From NCBI GenBank assembly GCA_947503305.1, contig CANNDF010000006.1, forward strand, positions 248,001-312,000: 64,000 bases of DNA, given 5' to 3'. Under the pieces are notes generated by a model. That model worked only from the letters and a program-made list of their open reading frames with translations, made no database searches and had not been told where the DNA came from. The DNA comes from an uncultured Dokdonia sp. GTDB taxonomy: Bacteria > Bacteroidota > Bacteroidia > Flavobacteriales > Flavobacteriaceae. This document shows, in pieces, positions 38,051 through 45,830 of the stretch. Positions within the stretch are counted from its first letter, which is position 1; the number at the start of each line of letters is the position of its first letter. The translations under genes and the position numbers were made by a program.

Positions 38051-38156
38051 AGAGTGCAAATTAAATACTTTATATAATTTATACCTCGCGTATTATAATT
38101 TTGTTATGATGATACTTATAAAAGCATACTTTTTCAAATTAGTATCTTAGAGGCAT

Positions 38157-38732
38157 ATGAAGATATCCTCTGTAAATCGAAAAACTGAAATCCTTGAGAC
38201 TGCTGCAATACTCTTTAAAAAACGAGGATATAGTGCTGTGACGATGCGCGACCTTGCGACAGCACTGGGTATTAAAGCTGCAAGCCTCTACAACCATATA
38301 GATTCTAAACAACAAATCCTCTCTGAAATTGTACTTTATTTAGCAAGAGAATTTACATCGGGAATAAAAGAAATCATTAGCAAAGATCAATCTAATATTG
38401 AAAAACTTCAATCGATCATAAAACAGCATGTAATATTAACATCTAGTTATATGTATGAAATGGCAGCCCTCAATAATGACTGGATGCATTTAGAAGAAGG
38501 CTTGACTGAATACTTAGAATTACGATCTGAATATGAAAATCAATTTAGTCTCATATTACAAAATGGAAGGGAAAGTGGAGAACTTACCTATATAAATGAG
38601 GAAGTCGTATTGTTTTCTATCCTCAGTACATTACGAAATTTGTATTTATGGATTCCTAAAAAATCAGAATTAAAACAAGAAGATCTTGTGATTGCATTAA
38701 GTGAGACACTACTCAAAGGAATCGTAAAATAG
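38157..38732 (+). CDS. TetR family regulator of the paa operon
   Basis: A 191-residue TetR repressor: N-terminal HTH (EILETAAILFKKRGYSAVTMRDLATALGIKAASLYNHIDSKQQIL, about residues 11-55) and a helical ligand domain. It lies directly upstream of paaE, and the gap contains a perfect palindrome over the promoter, so it is the likely repressor of the paa genes, released by phenylacetyl-CoA as for known PaaR-type regulators. A degenerate TATCTTAG lies at about 38142-38149 before its start. Regulator identity is well supported; the effector is inferred. Confidence 0.88.
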   Translation: MKISSVNRKTEILETAAILFKKRGYSAVTMRDLATALGIKAASLYNHIDSKQQILSEIVLYLAREFTSGIKEIISKDQSNIEKLQSIIKQHVILTSSYMYEMAALNNDWMHLEEGLTEYLELRSEYENQFSLILQNGRESGELTYINEEVVLFSILSTLRNLYLWIPKKSELKQEDLVIALSETLLKGIVK

Positions 38733-38751
38733 AAAGGTAGAATCTACACTT

Positions 38752-38782
38752 TTGGATATTAAACTAACAATTGTTAGTTTTG
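38752..38782 (+). promoter_or_regulatory. paa promoter with overlapping TetR operator palindrome
   Basis: TTG at 38752-38754, a 20-bp spacer and TAGTTTTG at 38775-38782 fit the Bacteroidota TTG/TAnnTTTG promoter. A perfect 20-bp palindrome, AAACTAACAATTGTTAGTTT (38761-38780), covers the spacer and most of the -7 element, as a repressor site should. paaE starts 21 bp downstream of the promoter. Confidence 0.8.
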
Positions 38783-38802
38783 ATAGGTTTTAATAAATAA
38801 GT

Positions 38803-39876
38803 ATGGCACAATTTCATACAGTAAAAATTAAGGATATTTATAAGGAAACGTCAGATTGTTCTGTGATAACCTTTGATATTCCTATTATATTACAGGATAC
38901 ATTTGATTATACACAAGGACAACACCTTACACTTAAGGCAACTATAGATGGAGAAGATGTACGTAGGTCATACAGCTTGTGTTCCAGTCCAGTAGATAAA
39001 GAATGGAAAGTTGCTGTAAAGCAAATACCAGAAGGAATATTTTCTACGTATGTAAATACTCAATTACGTACAGGAGATATGATAGATATTATGGAACCTA
39101 GCGGAAAATTTGGAGTTCCTACATCAAAAGGCGTCCCCAAAAACTATGTGGTTTTTGCAGCTGGAAGTGGTATTACTCCTATTCTTTCTATGATAAAGAC
39201 ACACTTAGCTATTGAACCAGATGCAACCTTCAAGCTCTTCTATTTAAATAGAACCGTAAAATCTATTATCTTTAAGGAAGCGATAGAACAGTTACGTAAT
39301 CAGTACTTTGGGAGATTAGAAATTTTCTATTTTTTAACAAAAGAGCAACGAGATATCGAGTTATTTAATGGAAGGTTTACGTCTAAGAAATTGCAAACAC
39401 TAACAAAGGCTTTTATAGATGTAGAAGATACAGATGAGGTTTTTATTTGCGGTCCGGAGGAGATGATATTTTTAATTCGGGATGAGTTAGTCAAAGCAGG
39501 ATTAGATAAAGAAAAAGTCCATTATGAATTATTTGTAACGGGACTTTCTGAAGAAGATAAACAGCGTGCAGCTCGTCTTGCCGAACAAAAAGTTGAAGGT
39601 GTTGAAATCACAATAGTAGATGGAGGTAAAGAATTTCACTTTACAATGACAGATGAGTGTGATACGATACTGGATGCTGCATTAAATGCAGGCGCAGACT
39701 TGCCTTTTGCTTGTAAAGGAGGGGTTTGTAGTACATGTAAATGTCAAGTAGAAGCAGGAAGTGTAGAAATGAAAATAAACTATGCTTTAGAAGAAAAAGA
39801 AGTGGCTCAAAACTTTGTATTAAGTTGTCAAGCTGTTCCTACTTCGGATAAAGTTAAAGTAAATTTTGATGTATAA
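38803..39876 (+). CDS. paaE: Phenylacetyl-CoA 1,2-epoxidase, reductase subunit PaaE
   Basis: A 357-residue reductase that passes electrons from NAD(P)H to the PaaABC(D) epoxidase. It has an FAD domain (DVRRSYSLCSSP near residues 52-63), an NAD domain (FAAGSGITPILSMIKT near 115-130; EVFICGPEEMI near 212) and a C-terminal plant-type [2Fe-2S] ferredoxin domain with CKGGVCSTCKC near 303-313 and a later Cys near 343. It is first in the paa operon, just behind the operator. In many Proteobacteria paaE comes after paaABCD; here it leads. Confidence 0.95.
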   Translation: MAQFHTVKIKDIYKETSDCSVITFDIPIILQDTFDYTQGQHLTLKATIDGEDVRRSYSLCSSPVDKEWKVAVKQIPEGIFSTYVNTQLRTGDMIDIMEPSGKFGVPTSKGVPKNYVVFAAGSGITPILSMIKTHLAIEPDATFKLFYLNRTVKSIIFKEAIEQLRNQYFGRLEIFYFLTKEQRDIELFNGRFTSKKLQTLTKAFIDVEDTDEVFICGPEEMIFLIRDELVKAGLDKEKVHYELFVTGLSEEDKQRAARLAEQKVEGVEITIVDGGKEFHFTMTDECDTILDAALNAGADLPFACKGGVCSTCKCQVEAGSVEMKINYALEEKEVAQNFVLSCQAVPTSDKVKVNFDV

Positions 39877-39890
39877 GCTTTCGCGAAAGC
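39877..39890. repeat. Palindrome GCTTTCGCGAAAGC between paaE and paaA
   Basis: A 14-bp core copy of the recurrent palindrome starts one base after the paaE stop codon and is the main content of the 36-bp intergenic gap. Confidence 0.85.
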
Positions 39891-39912
39891 GGAATACAAA
39901 AAATAGAATGTT

Positions 39913-40872
39913 ATGAGTGAAAATGAAGTAAAAAACTTGGAAGACATTTTTGAAGCGCGTATTGCACGTGATGAAAAAATAGAGCCTAAAGACTGGATGC
40001 CAGAAAAGTATCGCAAGACACATATACGACAGATCAGTCAGCATGCACATTCTGAAATTGTAGGAATGTTACCTGAAGGAAACTGGATCTCCAGAGCACC
40101 TTCATTACGCCGTAAAGTGGCATTGCTCGCAAAAGTGCAAGATGAAGCAGGTCATGGATTGTATCTATACTCGGCTTGCGAAACACTAGGCATTTCTCGA
40201 GATGAACTATATGAGCAACTGCATACAGGAAAAGCAAAATATTCATCTATTTTTAATTATCCTACAGTCACTTGGGCAGATATGGGAGCTATAGGATGGT
40301 TAGTAGACGGAGCGGCTATTATCAATCAAGTACCTTTATGTAATACATCGTATGGGCCGTATGCACGAGCAATGGTTCGGGTGTGTAAAGAAGAGAGTTT
40401 TCATCAACGTCAAGGATTTGAAATTATGCTTAAACTGGCAAATGGAACTCCTGAACAAAAAGAGATGGCTCAAGATGCATTGAATAGATGGTGGTGGCCG
40501 TCACTTATGATGTTAGGTCCTACAGATGCTGAGTCTGTCCATACGGCGCAATCTATGAAATGGAAACTCAAACGTAAAACTAATGATGAATTACGTCAAC
40601 AATTTATAGATCAAACAGTACCACAAGCAGATTTATTAGGACTTACTGTCCCAGATCCAGATTTAAAATGGAATGAGAAAACAGGTCATTATGATTTTGG
40701 AGAAATAGACTGGGATGAGTTCTGGCAAGTAGTAAAAGGATATGGTCCTTCTAATAAAAAGCGTATGAAAGATAGAGTAGGCGCATGGGAAGAAGGAGCA
40801 TGGGTGCGTGATGCCGCGATGGCGTATGCAGATAAAAAAGAGAAAAGAAAAGATCTTAAACACGTAGGATAA
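39913..40872 (+). CDS. paaA: Phenylacetyl-CoA 1,2-epoxidase subunit PaaA
   Basis: A 319-residue catalytic subunit of the diiron ring-epoxidase. Iron-ligand regions are visible: [19 protein letters not shown] (about residues 73-91) and [14 protein letters not shown] (about 157-170). It makes ring-1,2-epoxyphenylacetyl-CoA with PaaC as the structural partner. Its stop codon overlaps the paaB start (TAATG), giving tight coupling. Confidence 0.97.
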   Translation: MSENEVKNLEDIFEARIARDEKIEPKDWMPEKYRKTHIRQISQHAHSEIVGMLPEGNWISRAPSLRRKVALLAKVQDEAGHGLYLYSACETLGISRDELYEQLHTGKAKYSSIFNYPTVTWADMGAIGWLVDGAAIINQVPLCNTSYGPYARAMVRVCKEESFHQRQGFEIMLKLANGTPEQKEMAQDALNRWWWPSLMMLGPTDAESVHTAQSMKWKLKRKTNDELRQQFIDQTVPQADLLGLTVPDPDLKWNEKTGHYDFGEIDWDEFWQVVKGYGPSNKKRMKDRVGAWEEGAWVRDAAMAYADKKEKRKDLKHVG

Positions 40873-41159
40873 TGTCAAAAAATAATTGGCCCCTTTGGGA
40901 AGTCTTCGTAAGAAGTAAAAACGGATTAGAACACAGGCATTTTGGGAGCCTTCATGCTGCTGATGCAGAAATGGCATTAGAAAATGCACGTGATGTATAC
41001 ACACGTCGTAGTGAAGGAGTAAGTATTTGGGTAGTAGAAAGTAGTAACATTACGGCAAGTAATCCAGAGAATAATGGAGAGCTATTTGAACCTGCTGCAG
41101 ATAAAGTATATCGTCATCCTACATTTTATGATTTACCTGATGAGGTGAAACACATGTAG
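40872..41159 (+). CDS. paaB: Phenylacetyl-CoA epoxidase subunit PaaB
   Basis: A 95-residue subunit with the characteristic WPLWEVFVRSKNGLEHRHFGSLHAADAEMALENARDVYTRR. It is needed for a functional epoxidase complex. It overlaps the paaA stop by one base and is followed by the first GATT-type intergenic repeat. Confidence 0.96.
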   Translation: MSKNNWPLWEVFVRSKNGLEHRHFGSLHAADAEMALENARDVYTRRSEGVSIWVVESSNITASNPENNGELFEPAADKVYRHPTFYDLPDEVKHM

Positions 41160-41160
41160 C

Positions 41161-41246
41161 GATTAACGATTGCTGATTTTAGATTGAAGATTTGAGAATA
41201 AAAAGTTCAAAAATCAAAAATCGTTAATCTACAATCTCCAATATTT
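41161..41246. repeat. GATT-type inverted repeat R1 (paaB-paaC gap)
   Basis: The element begins GATTAACGATT and returns with the exact reverse complement AATCGTTAATC at 41219-41229, around a centre with AAAAGTTCAAAAATC; a CTACAATCTCCAATAT tail follows. It occupies almost the whole gap. Confidence 0.85.
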
Positions 41247-41255
41247 AAGTTTATT

Positions 41256-42014
41256 ATGAAAAATCAACACCTCTATAATTACATCCTCGGTATCGCAGAT
41301 AATAGTCTTATTCTTGGACAACGGCTGGGAGAATTATGTGGTCATGGACCTAGCCTAGAAACCGATATTGCTGGAACTAATATCTCTTTAGATCTATTTG
41401 GTCAAGTGCGTAGTTACTTTCAATATGCAGCTCAGCTAAGTGACGACAATTCGGCGACAGAAGATACTATTGCATTTTTGCGATTAGAACGCCAATATAA
41501 AAATGTACTCTTAGTCGAGCAACCTAATACTGATTTTGGATATGTGATCGTGCGTCAGTTTCTTTTTGACGCATACCACTTATTGTTTCTAAGAGAATTA
41601 GAAAATAGCAAAGATGAGACTCTCGCAGCCATTGCAAAAAAATCTGTAAAAGAGGTAAGTTATCACTGGCGTTTTTCTTCTGACTGGATCAGAAGATTAG
41701 GCGATGGAACGCAAGAAAGTCATGAGCGTGTACAGGAAGCAATTACAGATTTATGGATGTATACTGATGAGTTGTTTCATCAAACAGAAGCAGATCAGGC
41801 TATGATTGCAGAAGGTATTGGAGTAAATACTTCTAAACTAAAAGATATCTATTATAAGATGGTTTCAGAAGTGTTAGAAGAAGCTACTTTAGAAGTTCCT
41901 GAAAATAAGTATTTCCATAAAGGAGGAAAACAAGGAATTCATTCAGAACATATGGGATACATCCTGTCAGATATGCAATATATGCAACGTACCTATCCTA
42001 ATATGGAATGGTAG
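41256..42014 (+). CDS. paaC: Phenylacetyl-CoA epoxidase subunit PaaC
   Basis: A 252-residue ferritin-like structural subunit of the epoxidase (LYNYILGIADNSLILGQRLGELCGHGPSLETDIAGTNISLDLFGQ; VSYHWRFSSDWIRRLGDGT near residue 135; GKQGIHSEHMGYILSDMQYMQRTYP at the C-terminus). Length and end are typical. It is flanked on both sides by GATT-type repeats. Confidence 0.96.
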   Translation: MKNQHLYNYILGIADNSLILGQRLGELCGHGPSLETDIAGTNISLDLFGQVRSYFQYAAQLSDDNSATEDTIAFLRLERQYKNVLLVEQPNTDFGYVIVRQFLFDAYHLLFLRELENSKDETLAAIAKKSVKEVSYHWRFSSDWIRRLGDGTQESHERVQEAITDLWMYTDELFHQTEADQAMIAEGIGVNTSKLKDIYYKMVSEVLEEATLEVPENKYFHKGGKQGIHSEHMGYILSDMQYMQRTYPNMEW

Positions 42015-42102
42015 AATGATGAACGATTGCTGATTTTAGATTGAAGATTTGAGAACGAAAGTTCAAAAAATCAAAAATCAAAAATCGCTAATCTCCAATC
42101 AA
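42015..42102. repeat. GATT-type inverted repeat R2 (paaC-paaD gap)
   Basis: Starts GAACGATTGCTGATTTTAGA and ends with a tandem AATCAAAAATC run plus GCTAATCTCCAATC, centre GAAAGTTCAA. Its left arm is almost identical to that of R1. The right arm ends at the paaD start. Confidence 0.85.
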
Positions 42103-42103
42103 A

Positions 42104-42604
42104 ATGACTTTAGAAACCCAACATATAGAACCACATCTTATCTCCATTCTGGAATCTGTTTCAGATCCAGAGATCCCCGTGCTTTCTATTATGGATATGG
42201 GCGTAGTACGAGAAGCTATTGAAGTAGATGGAGTGATTCAAGTAAAAATAACACCTACCTATTCGGGATGTCCAGCAATGGATGTAATTGGGGATGATAT
42301 TGTGTCCGCTTTCGCGAAAGCGAATAAAAAAGCAAAAATCACTTTAGTATTAAGTCCTGCCTGGACAACAGATTGGATCACAGATAGAGGAAGGAAAGCA
42401 TTAGAAGAGTATGGAATCGCAGCGCCTCTTTCTCCAGAAGCCGATAAAGAAGCATTATTAGGGAATAAGAAAATAGTAAAATGTACCAATTGTGGATCGA
42501 CAGAAACACACTTGGTGAGTCAGTTTGGATCTACAGCTTGTAAAGCATTGTTTAAATGCGATACGTGTCAAGAACCATTTGATTATTTTAAATGCTTGAA
42601 ATAA
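42104..42604 (+). CDS. paaD: PaaD-type MIP18 family protein (epoxidase maturation)
   Basis: A 166-residue protein: an N-terminal MIP18/DUF59 domain (ISILESVSDPEIPVLSIMDMGVVREAIE; TPTYSGCPAMDVIGDDI) and a C-terminal zinc-ribbon-like part (CTNCGSTET...CKALFKCDTCQEPFDYFKC, about residues 127-165). It is thought to assist Fe-S or diiron assembly of the epoxidase. A palindrome copy is built into the coding region at residue 68-73. Confidence 0.94.
   Translation: MTLETQHIEPHLISILESVSDPEIPVLSIMDMGVVREAIEVDGVIQVKITPTYSGCPAMDVIGDDIVSAFAKANKKAKITLVLSPAWTTDWITDRGRKALEEYGIAAPLSPEADKEALLGNKKIVKCTNCGSTETHLVSQFGSTACKALFKCDTCQEPFDYFKCLK
42307..42322. repeat. Palindrome CGCTTTCGCGAAAGCG inside paaD
   Basis: An exact copy, translated within VSAFAKANKKAKI, in the helix region between the two conserved blocks of the MIP18 domain. 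Confidence 0.9.
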
Positions 42605-42606
42605 AA

Positions 42607-42694
42607 TGATTAACGATTGTAGATTTCTGATTGTAGATTATTGAACTAAGAAAGTTCATAAATCAAAAATCGTTAATCTACAATCTCCAATATA
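42607..42694. repeat. GATT-type inverted repeat R3 (paaD-paaG gap)
   Basis: GATTAACGATTGTAGATTTC on the left, AATCAAAAATCGTTAATC then TACAATCTCCAATATAG on the right, centre GAAAGTTCATAAATC. The 18-bp right-hand tail is identical to R1. Confidence 0.85.
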
Positions 42695-42699
42695 GAAAA

Positions 42700-43482
42700 A
42701 TGAGTCAATCAATAGCAAAAAACATAAATAATGGAGTTGCGACTCTGACATTAAATCGCCCAGAAGTTTTTAATAGCTTTAATCGTGAAATGGCATTGGC
42801 ATTTCAAAATGAATTGGATGCTTGTGAAAACGACGCGTCTGTAAGAGCGATTGTGATCACAGGAAGCGGAAAAGCATTTTGTGCGGGTCAGGATTTAAAA
42901 GAAGTAACAACACCAGATTTAAATCCAGGATTTAAAAAGATACTTGAAGAGCACTATAATCCTATAATTACAAGGATTCGTGCTATCAAAAAACCAATAA
43001 TTGCAGCCGTAAATGGCGTTGCAGCAGGAGCAGGAGCAAACATAGCATTGGCCTGTGATATTGTGATTGCACATGAGAAAGTAAGTTTTATTCAAGCTTT
43101 TAGTAAAATAGGACTTGTGCCAGATAGTGCAGGAACGTTCTTCTTGCCAAGACTTATAGGGTTTGGAAAAGCAAGTGCATTAATGATGTTAGGAGATAAA
43201 GTAGCTGCTACAGATGCAGCAGAAATGGGGATGATATATAAAGTCACACCCTTAGAAGATTTTCAAACAGAAATAGAGAAAGTTGCAGTTACACTTGCGC
43301 AAATGCCTACAAAAGCATTGGGAATGACCAAGCAATTACTTAACAAATCTATGAGTAATACACTTGAAGATCAACTTGCATTAGAATCTAAATTACAAAT
43401 AGAAGCAGCAAGCAGTGAAGATTATGCAGAAGGAGTAGCCGCTTTTGTAGAAAAAAGAAAACCAAATTTTAAAGGGAAATAG
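42700..43482 (+). CDS. paaG: Enoyl-CoA hydratase/isomerase PaaG
   Basis: A 260-residue crotonase-fold enzyme. It has the oxyanion-hole region SGKAFCAGQDLKEV near residues 51-65 and VNGVAAGAGANIALACDIVIAHEKVSFIQAFSKIGLVPDSAGTFFLPRLIG, the latter matching PaaG-type ring-epoxide isomerases. It isomerises the epoxide to oxepin-CoA. Position after paaD fits. Confidence 0.92.
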   Translation: MSQSIAKNINNGVATLTLNRPEVFNSFNREMALAFQNELDACENDASVRAIVITGSGKAFCAGQDLKEVTTPDLNPGFKKILEEHYNPIITRIRAIKKPIIAAVNGVAAGAGANIALACDIVIAHEKVSFIQAFSKIGLVPDSAGTFFLPRLIGFGKASALMMLGDKVAATDAAEMGMIYKVTPLEDFQTEIEKVAVTLAQMPTKALGMTKQLLNKSMSNTLEDQLALESKLQIEAASSEDYAEGVAAFVEKRKPNFKGK

Positions 43483-43483
43483 A

Positions 43484-43950
43484 GAATAACGATTGGAGAT
43501 TAACGAATTTTGATTTTAGAATTTAAAGCATGAAGCCAAATCAACTTGAGGAAAGATTGATAAAATTTTCAGTAGATGTAATTTTACTATGTAAAACAAT
43601 AGATAAATCTTTTGCTTCAGAACATCTAACAAAACAATTAATTCGTTCATCAACATCTGTCGCATTAAATTATGGAGAAGCTCGTAGTGGAGAAAGCACA
43701 AAAGACTTTCTACATAAAATGAAAATTTCTTTAAAAGAATTACGTGAATCGTATGTGAATATGAAAATTCAAAAAGGAGCGGGATTAATTCTTAATACTC
43801 AAGATCTAGAAAGATTGCTTGATAAAAATAACCAACTCATTTCTATTTTTGTTACTAGTATAAAGACAGCATCATCAAAATAATTAATTCTATAATGAGT
43901 AAATCAAATCAACAATTTCCAATCAACAATCCACAATCTCCGATCAAAAC
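43484..43950 (+). mobile_element. Composite R4: GATT-type repeat split by a four-helix-bundle gene
   Basis: The left arm (AATAACGATTGGAGATTAAC, about 43484-43525) follows the paaG stop. The right arm (CAACAATTTCCAATCAACAATCCACAATC, about 43910-43950) lies inside the first codons of paaH. Between them is a complete four-helix-bundle gene (43530-43883). In the other paa gaps the same arms are only about 30-50 bp apart, so this copy has a gene where the others have a short centre. Confidence 0.7.
43530..43883 (+). CDS. Four helix bundle protein (23S rRNA intervening-sequence / S23 family)
   Basis: A 117-residue helical protein with family blocks LEERLIKFSVDVILLCKTID, LTKQLIRSSTSVALNYGEARSGES and DFLHKMKISLKELRESYVNMKI, and a C-terminal helix (IFVTSIKTASSK). 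Relatives are encoded in 23S rRNA intervening sequences, and the Avd protein of diversity-generating retroelements has the same fold. Their role here is unknown; it has no place in phenylacetate degradation. It starts 47 bp after paaG and ends 11 bp before paaH, flanked by split repeat arms. Confidence 0.92.
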   Translation: MKPNQLEERLIKFSVDVILLCKTIDKSFASEHLTKQLIRSSTSVALNYGEARSGESTKDFLHKMKISLKELRESYVNMKIQKGAGLILNTQDLERLLDKNNQLISIFVTSIKTASSK

Positions 43951-45163
43951 TGTAGGAATTATTGGAGCAGGAACCATGGGTTCTGGAATTGCACAAGTAG
44001 CAGCAACAGCAGGATGTTCTGTAAAACTTTTTGATGTACAACAGCCTGCTTTAGATAAAGCAGCGACAAAACTCGAAAAAATTCTGAATCGTCTTATAGA
44101 GAAAGGAAGGATTGATGCAGACGAGAAAAATAGAATTCAAGAAAATATTCAATATGTAAATTCTTTAAAAGAGTTAGCAAATGCAGACTTGACTATTGAA
44201 GCTATCATTGAAAACCTTGATGTTAAAAAGAAGGTATTCCAAGAACTAGAATCGTATGTTTCTGATACCGCTATTATAGCCTCAAATACATCTAGTCTTT
44301 CTATCGCTTCCATTGCAGCATCGTTAGAAAAACCAGAGCGCTGTATAGGAATTCATTTCTTTAATCCTGCACCTTTAATGAAATTGGTTGAGGTAATTCC
44401 GGCAGTGCAAACTTCTCAAGATGTATTAGATATGTGCGTTGCAGAAATTACTCGCTGGAAAAAAGTAGTTGCTGTAGCAAAGGATACTCCTGGGTTTATT
44501 GTAAATCGTGTAGCACGTCCTTTTTATGGAGAGGCTTTGCGTATTTATGAAGAAGGAATAGCAGATTTTGCAACGATAGATTGGGCTATGAAATCTATAG
44601 GAGGATTTAGAATGGGACCTTTTGAGTTGATGGATTTTATAGGAAATGATATTAATTATACCGTAACAGAAACCGTATTTAATGCCTTTTATCAAGACCC
44701 AAGATATAAGCCTTCATTTACACAACAAAGGCATAGTCAGGCAGGATATTTAGGACGTAAGTCAGGAAGAGGATATTATCATTATACCGATGAAAATGCT
44801 GAGAACGCTTTCGCGAAATCGAGAAAAGGAGCTTCACGACCAGAGGGAGAGCGAAGCGATAAAGCAAACTCAAATACAGATGAGGTAGTAGAAACACAAA
44901 TTTTTGAACGTATTCTTGTGATGCTTATCAATGAAGCAGCAGATGCATTATTTTGGAATGTAGCGAGTGCAGAAGATATAGATAATGCCATGACTAAAGG
45001 AGTAAATTATCCTAAGGGATTACTCGCATGGGCTGATGAGAAAGGAATAGATTGGTGTGTATCACAACTGGATGCTTTGTATGATGAGTATCATGAAGAT
45101 AGATACCGATGCTCACCTTTGTTAAGAAGGATGAGTAGAGAAGGAAATATATTTTTTAATTAA
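43895..45163 (+). CDS. paaH: 3-hydroxyacyl-CoA dehydrogenase PaaH
   Basis: A 422-residue enzyme with an NAD-binding fold (VGIIGAGTMGSGIAQVAATAG, about residues 19-39), SNTSSLSI, the catalytic-region HFFNPAPLMKLVEVIP near 151-166, and the C-terminal domains of the family. It oxidises the 3-hydroxyadipyl-CoA intermediate. Two oddities: the first ~17 residues (KSNQQFPINNPQSPI) are encoded by the right arm of a GATT repeat, and residues ~303-336 are a hydrophilic insert (FAKSRKGASRPEGERSD) containing a palindrome copy. Confidence 0.93.
   Translation: MSKSNQQFPINNPQSPIKTVGIIGAGTMGSGIAQVAATAGCSVKLFDVQQPALDKAATKLEKILNRLIEKGRIDADEKNRIQENIQYVNSLKELANADLTIEAIIENLDVKKKVFQELESYVSDTAIIASNTSSLSIASIAASLEKPERCIGIHFFNPAPLMKLVEVIPAVQTSQDVLDMCVAEITRWKKVVAVAKDTPGFIVNRVARPFYGEALRIYEEGIADFATIDWAMKSIGGFRMGPFELMDFIGNDINYTVTETVFNAFYQDPRYKPSFTQQRHSQAGYLGRKSGRGYYHYTDENAENAFAKSRKGASRPEGERSDKANSNTDEVVETQIFERILVMLINEAADALFWNVASAEDIDNAMTKGVNYPKGLLAWADEKGIDWCVSQLDALYDEYHEDRYRCSPLLRRMSREGNIFFN
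44806..44821. repeat. Palindrome variant CGCTTTCGCGAAATCG inside paaH
   Basis: One substitution from the 16-mer. It opens an in-frame hydrophilic insert between two conserved parts of PaaH. Confidence 0.8.
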
Positions 45164-45256
45164 CGATTGTAGATTTTTGATTGTAGATTTAAGAGTTAAA
45201 AGTTCAGAAATCAGAAATCAGAAATCAGCAATCAAAAATCTCCAATCTCCAATTAG
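45164..45256. repeat. GATT-type inverted repeat R5 (paaH-paaI gap)
   Basis: The left arm, CGATTGTAGATTTTTGATTG, is followed by a centre with AAAAGTTCAGAAATC, then a tandem run of AGAAATC heptamers and AATCTCCAATCTCCAATTAG. The right arm looks expanded by slippage of the 7-bp unit. Confidence 0.85.
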
Positions 45257-45259
45257 TAT

Positions 45260-45670
45260 ATGAAAGGAAAAGACATACCATATAAAATGTTAAGTCAAGA
45301 TGCGTATAGTACTTGGTTAGGAATTGAGATTATAGAATCAACAGTAGGACGTGTAAAAATTGGAATGACGGTACGTAGAGAAATGCTTAATAGTATGAAC
45401 TTTGCACATGGTGGTATTACGTATTCGCTAGCAGATACTGCTTTTGGATTTACCGCAAATACCCATGGGAAATACGCGGTTTCTATAGAGACAAGTATCA
45501 ATCATATCGAAGCATTGGTAGAAGGAGATTACATTACAGCCGAAGCGACTGTGGATAAGCAGAAAATGAAAATAGGTTTTAATATTGTCGAAGTAAAAAG
45601 AGGAGAAGAACTCGTCGCTTTATTTAAGGGCGTTGTTTATAGAACGACAAAAGATTGGGAATTAGATTAA
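45260..45670 (+). CDS. paaI: Hydroxyphenylacetyl-CoA thioesterase PaaI
   Basis: A 136-residue hotdog-fold thioesterase with NSMNFAHGGITYSLADTAFGFTANTHGK (about residues 45-72), the active-site region of PaaI. It hydrolyses dead-end phenylacetyl-CoA derivatives to release CoA. Length is typical. It is flanked by GATT repeats R5 and R6. Confidence 0.94.
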   Translation: MKGKDIPYKMLSQDAYSTWLGIEIIESTVGRVKIGMTVRREMLNSMNFAHGGITYSLADTAFGFTANTHGKYAVSIETSINHIEALVEGDYITAEATVDKQKMKIGFNIVEVKRGEELVALFKGVVYRTTKDWELD

Positions 45671-45825
45671 CGATTAGAGATTTTTGATTGTAGATTTTAG
45701 GACTATGTTCAAGATCTAAAAATGAGAATTGTAAAGTATAAAAAATGATTAAGGATTGCAGATTTATGATTAACGAAGATTTAAAAATTCAACAATCTCA
45801 AATCAACAATCACAAATCAAATAAA
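45671..45825. repeat. GATT-type repeat R6, compound copy (paaI-paaJ gap)
   Basis: The 160-bp gap looks like two partial copies in tandem. The first has CGATTAGAGATTTTTGATTG and TGTTCAAGATC. The second has GATTAAGGATTGCAGATTTA and a right arm of AACAATCTCAAATCAACAATC. The heptamer rhythm is clear, but the arms pair less well than in R1-R3. Confidence 0.75.
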
Positions 45826-45830
45826 TCATT

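Noticed and set aside
43530-43883. Evidence for a diversity-generating retroelement (Avd-like four-helix protein)
   Set aside because: No reverse transcriptase, template repeat or variable repeat lies nearby; the protein fits the S23 family equally well.
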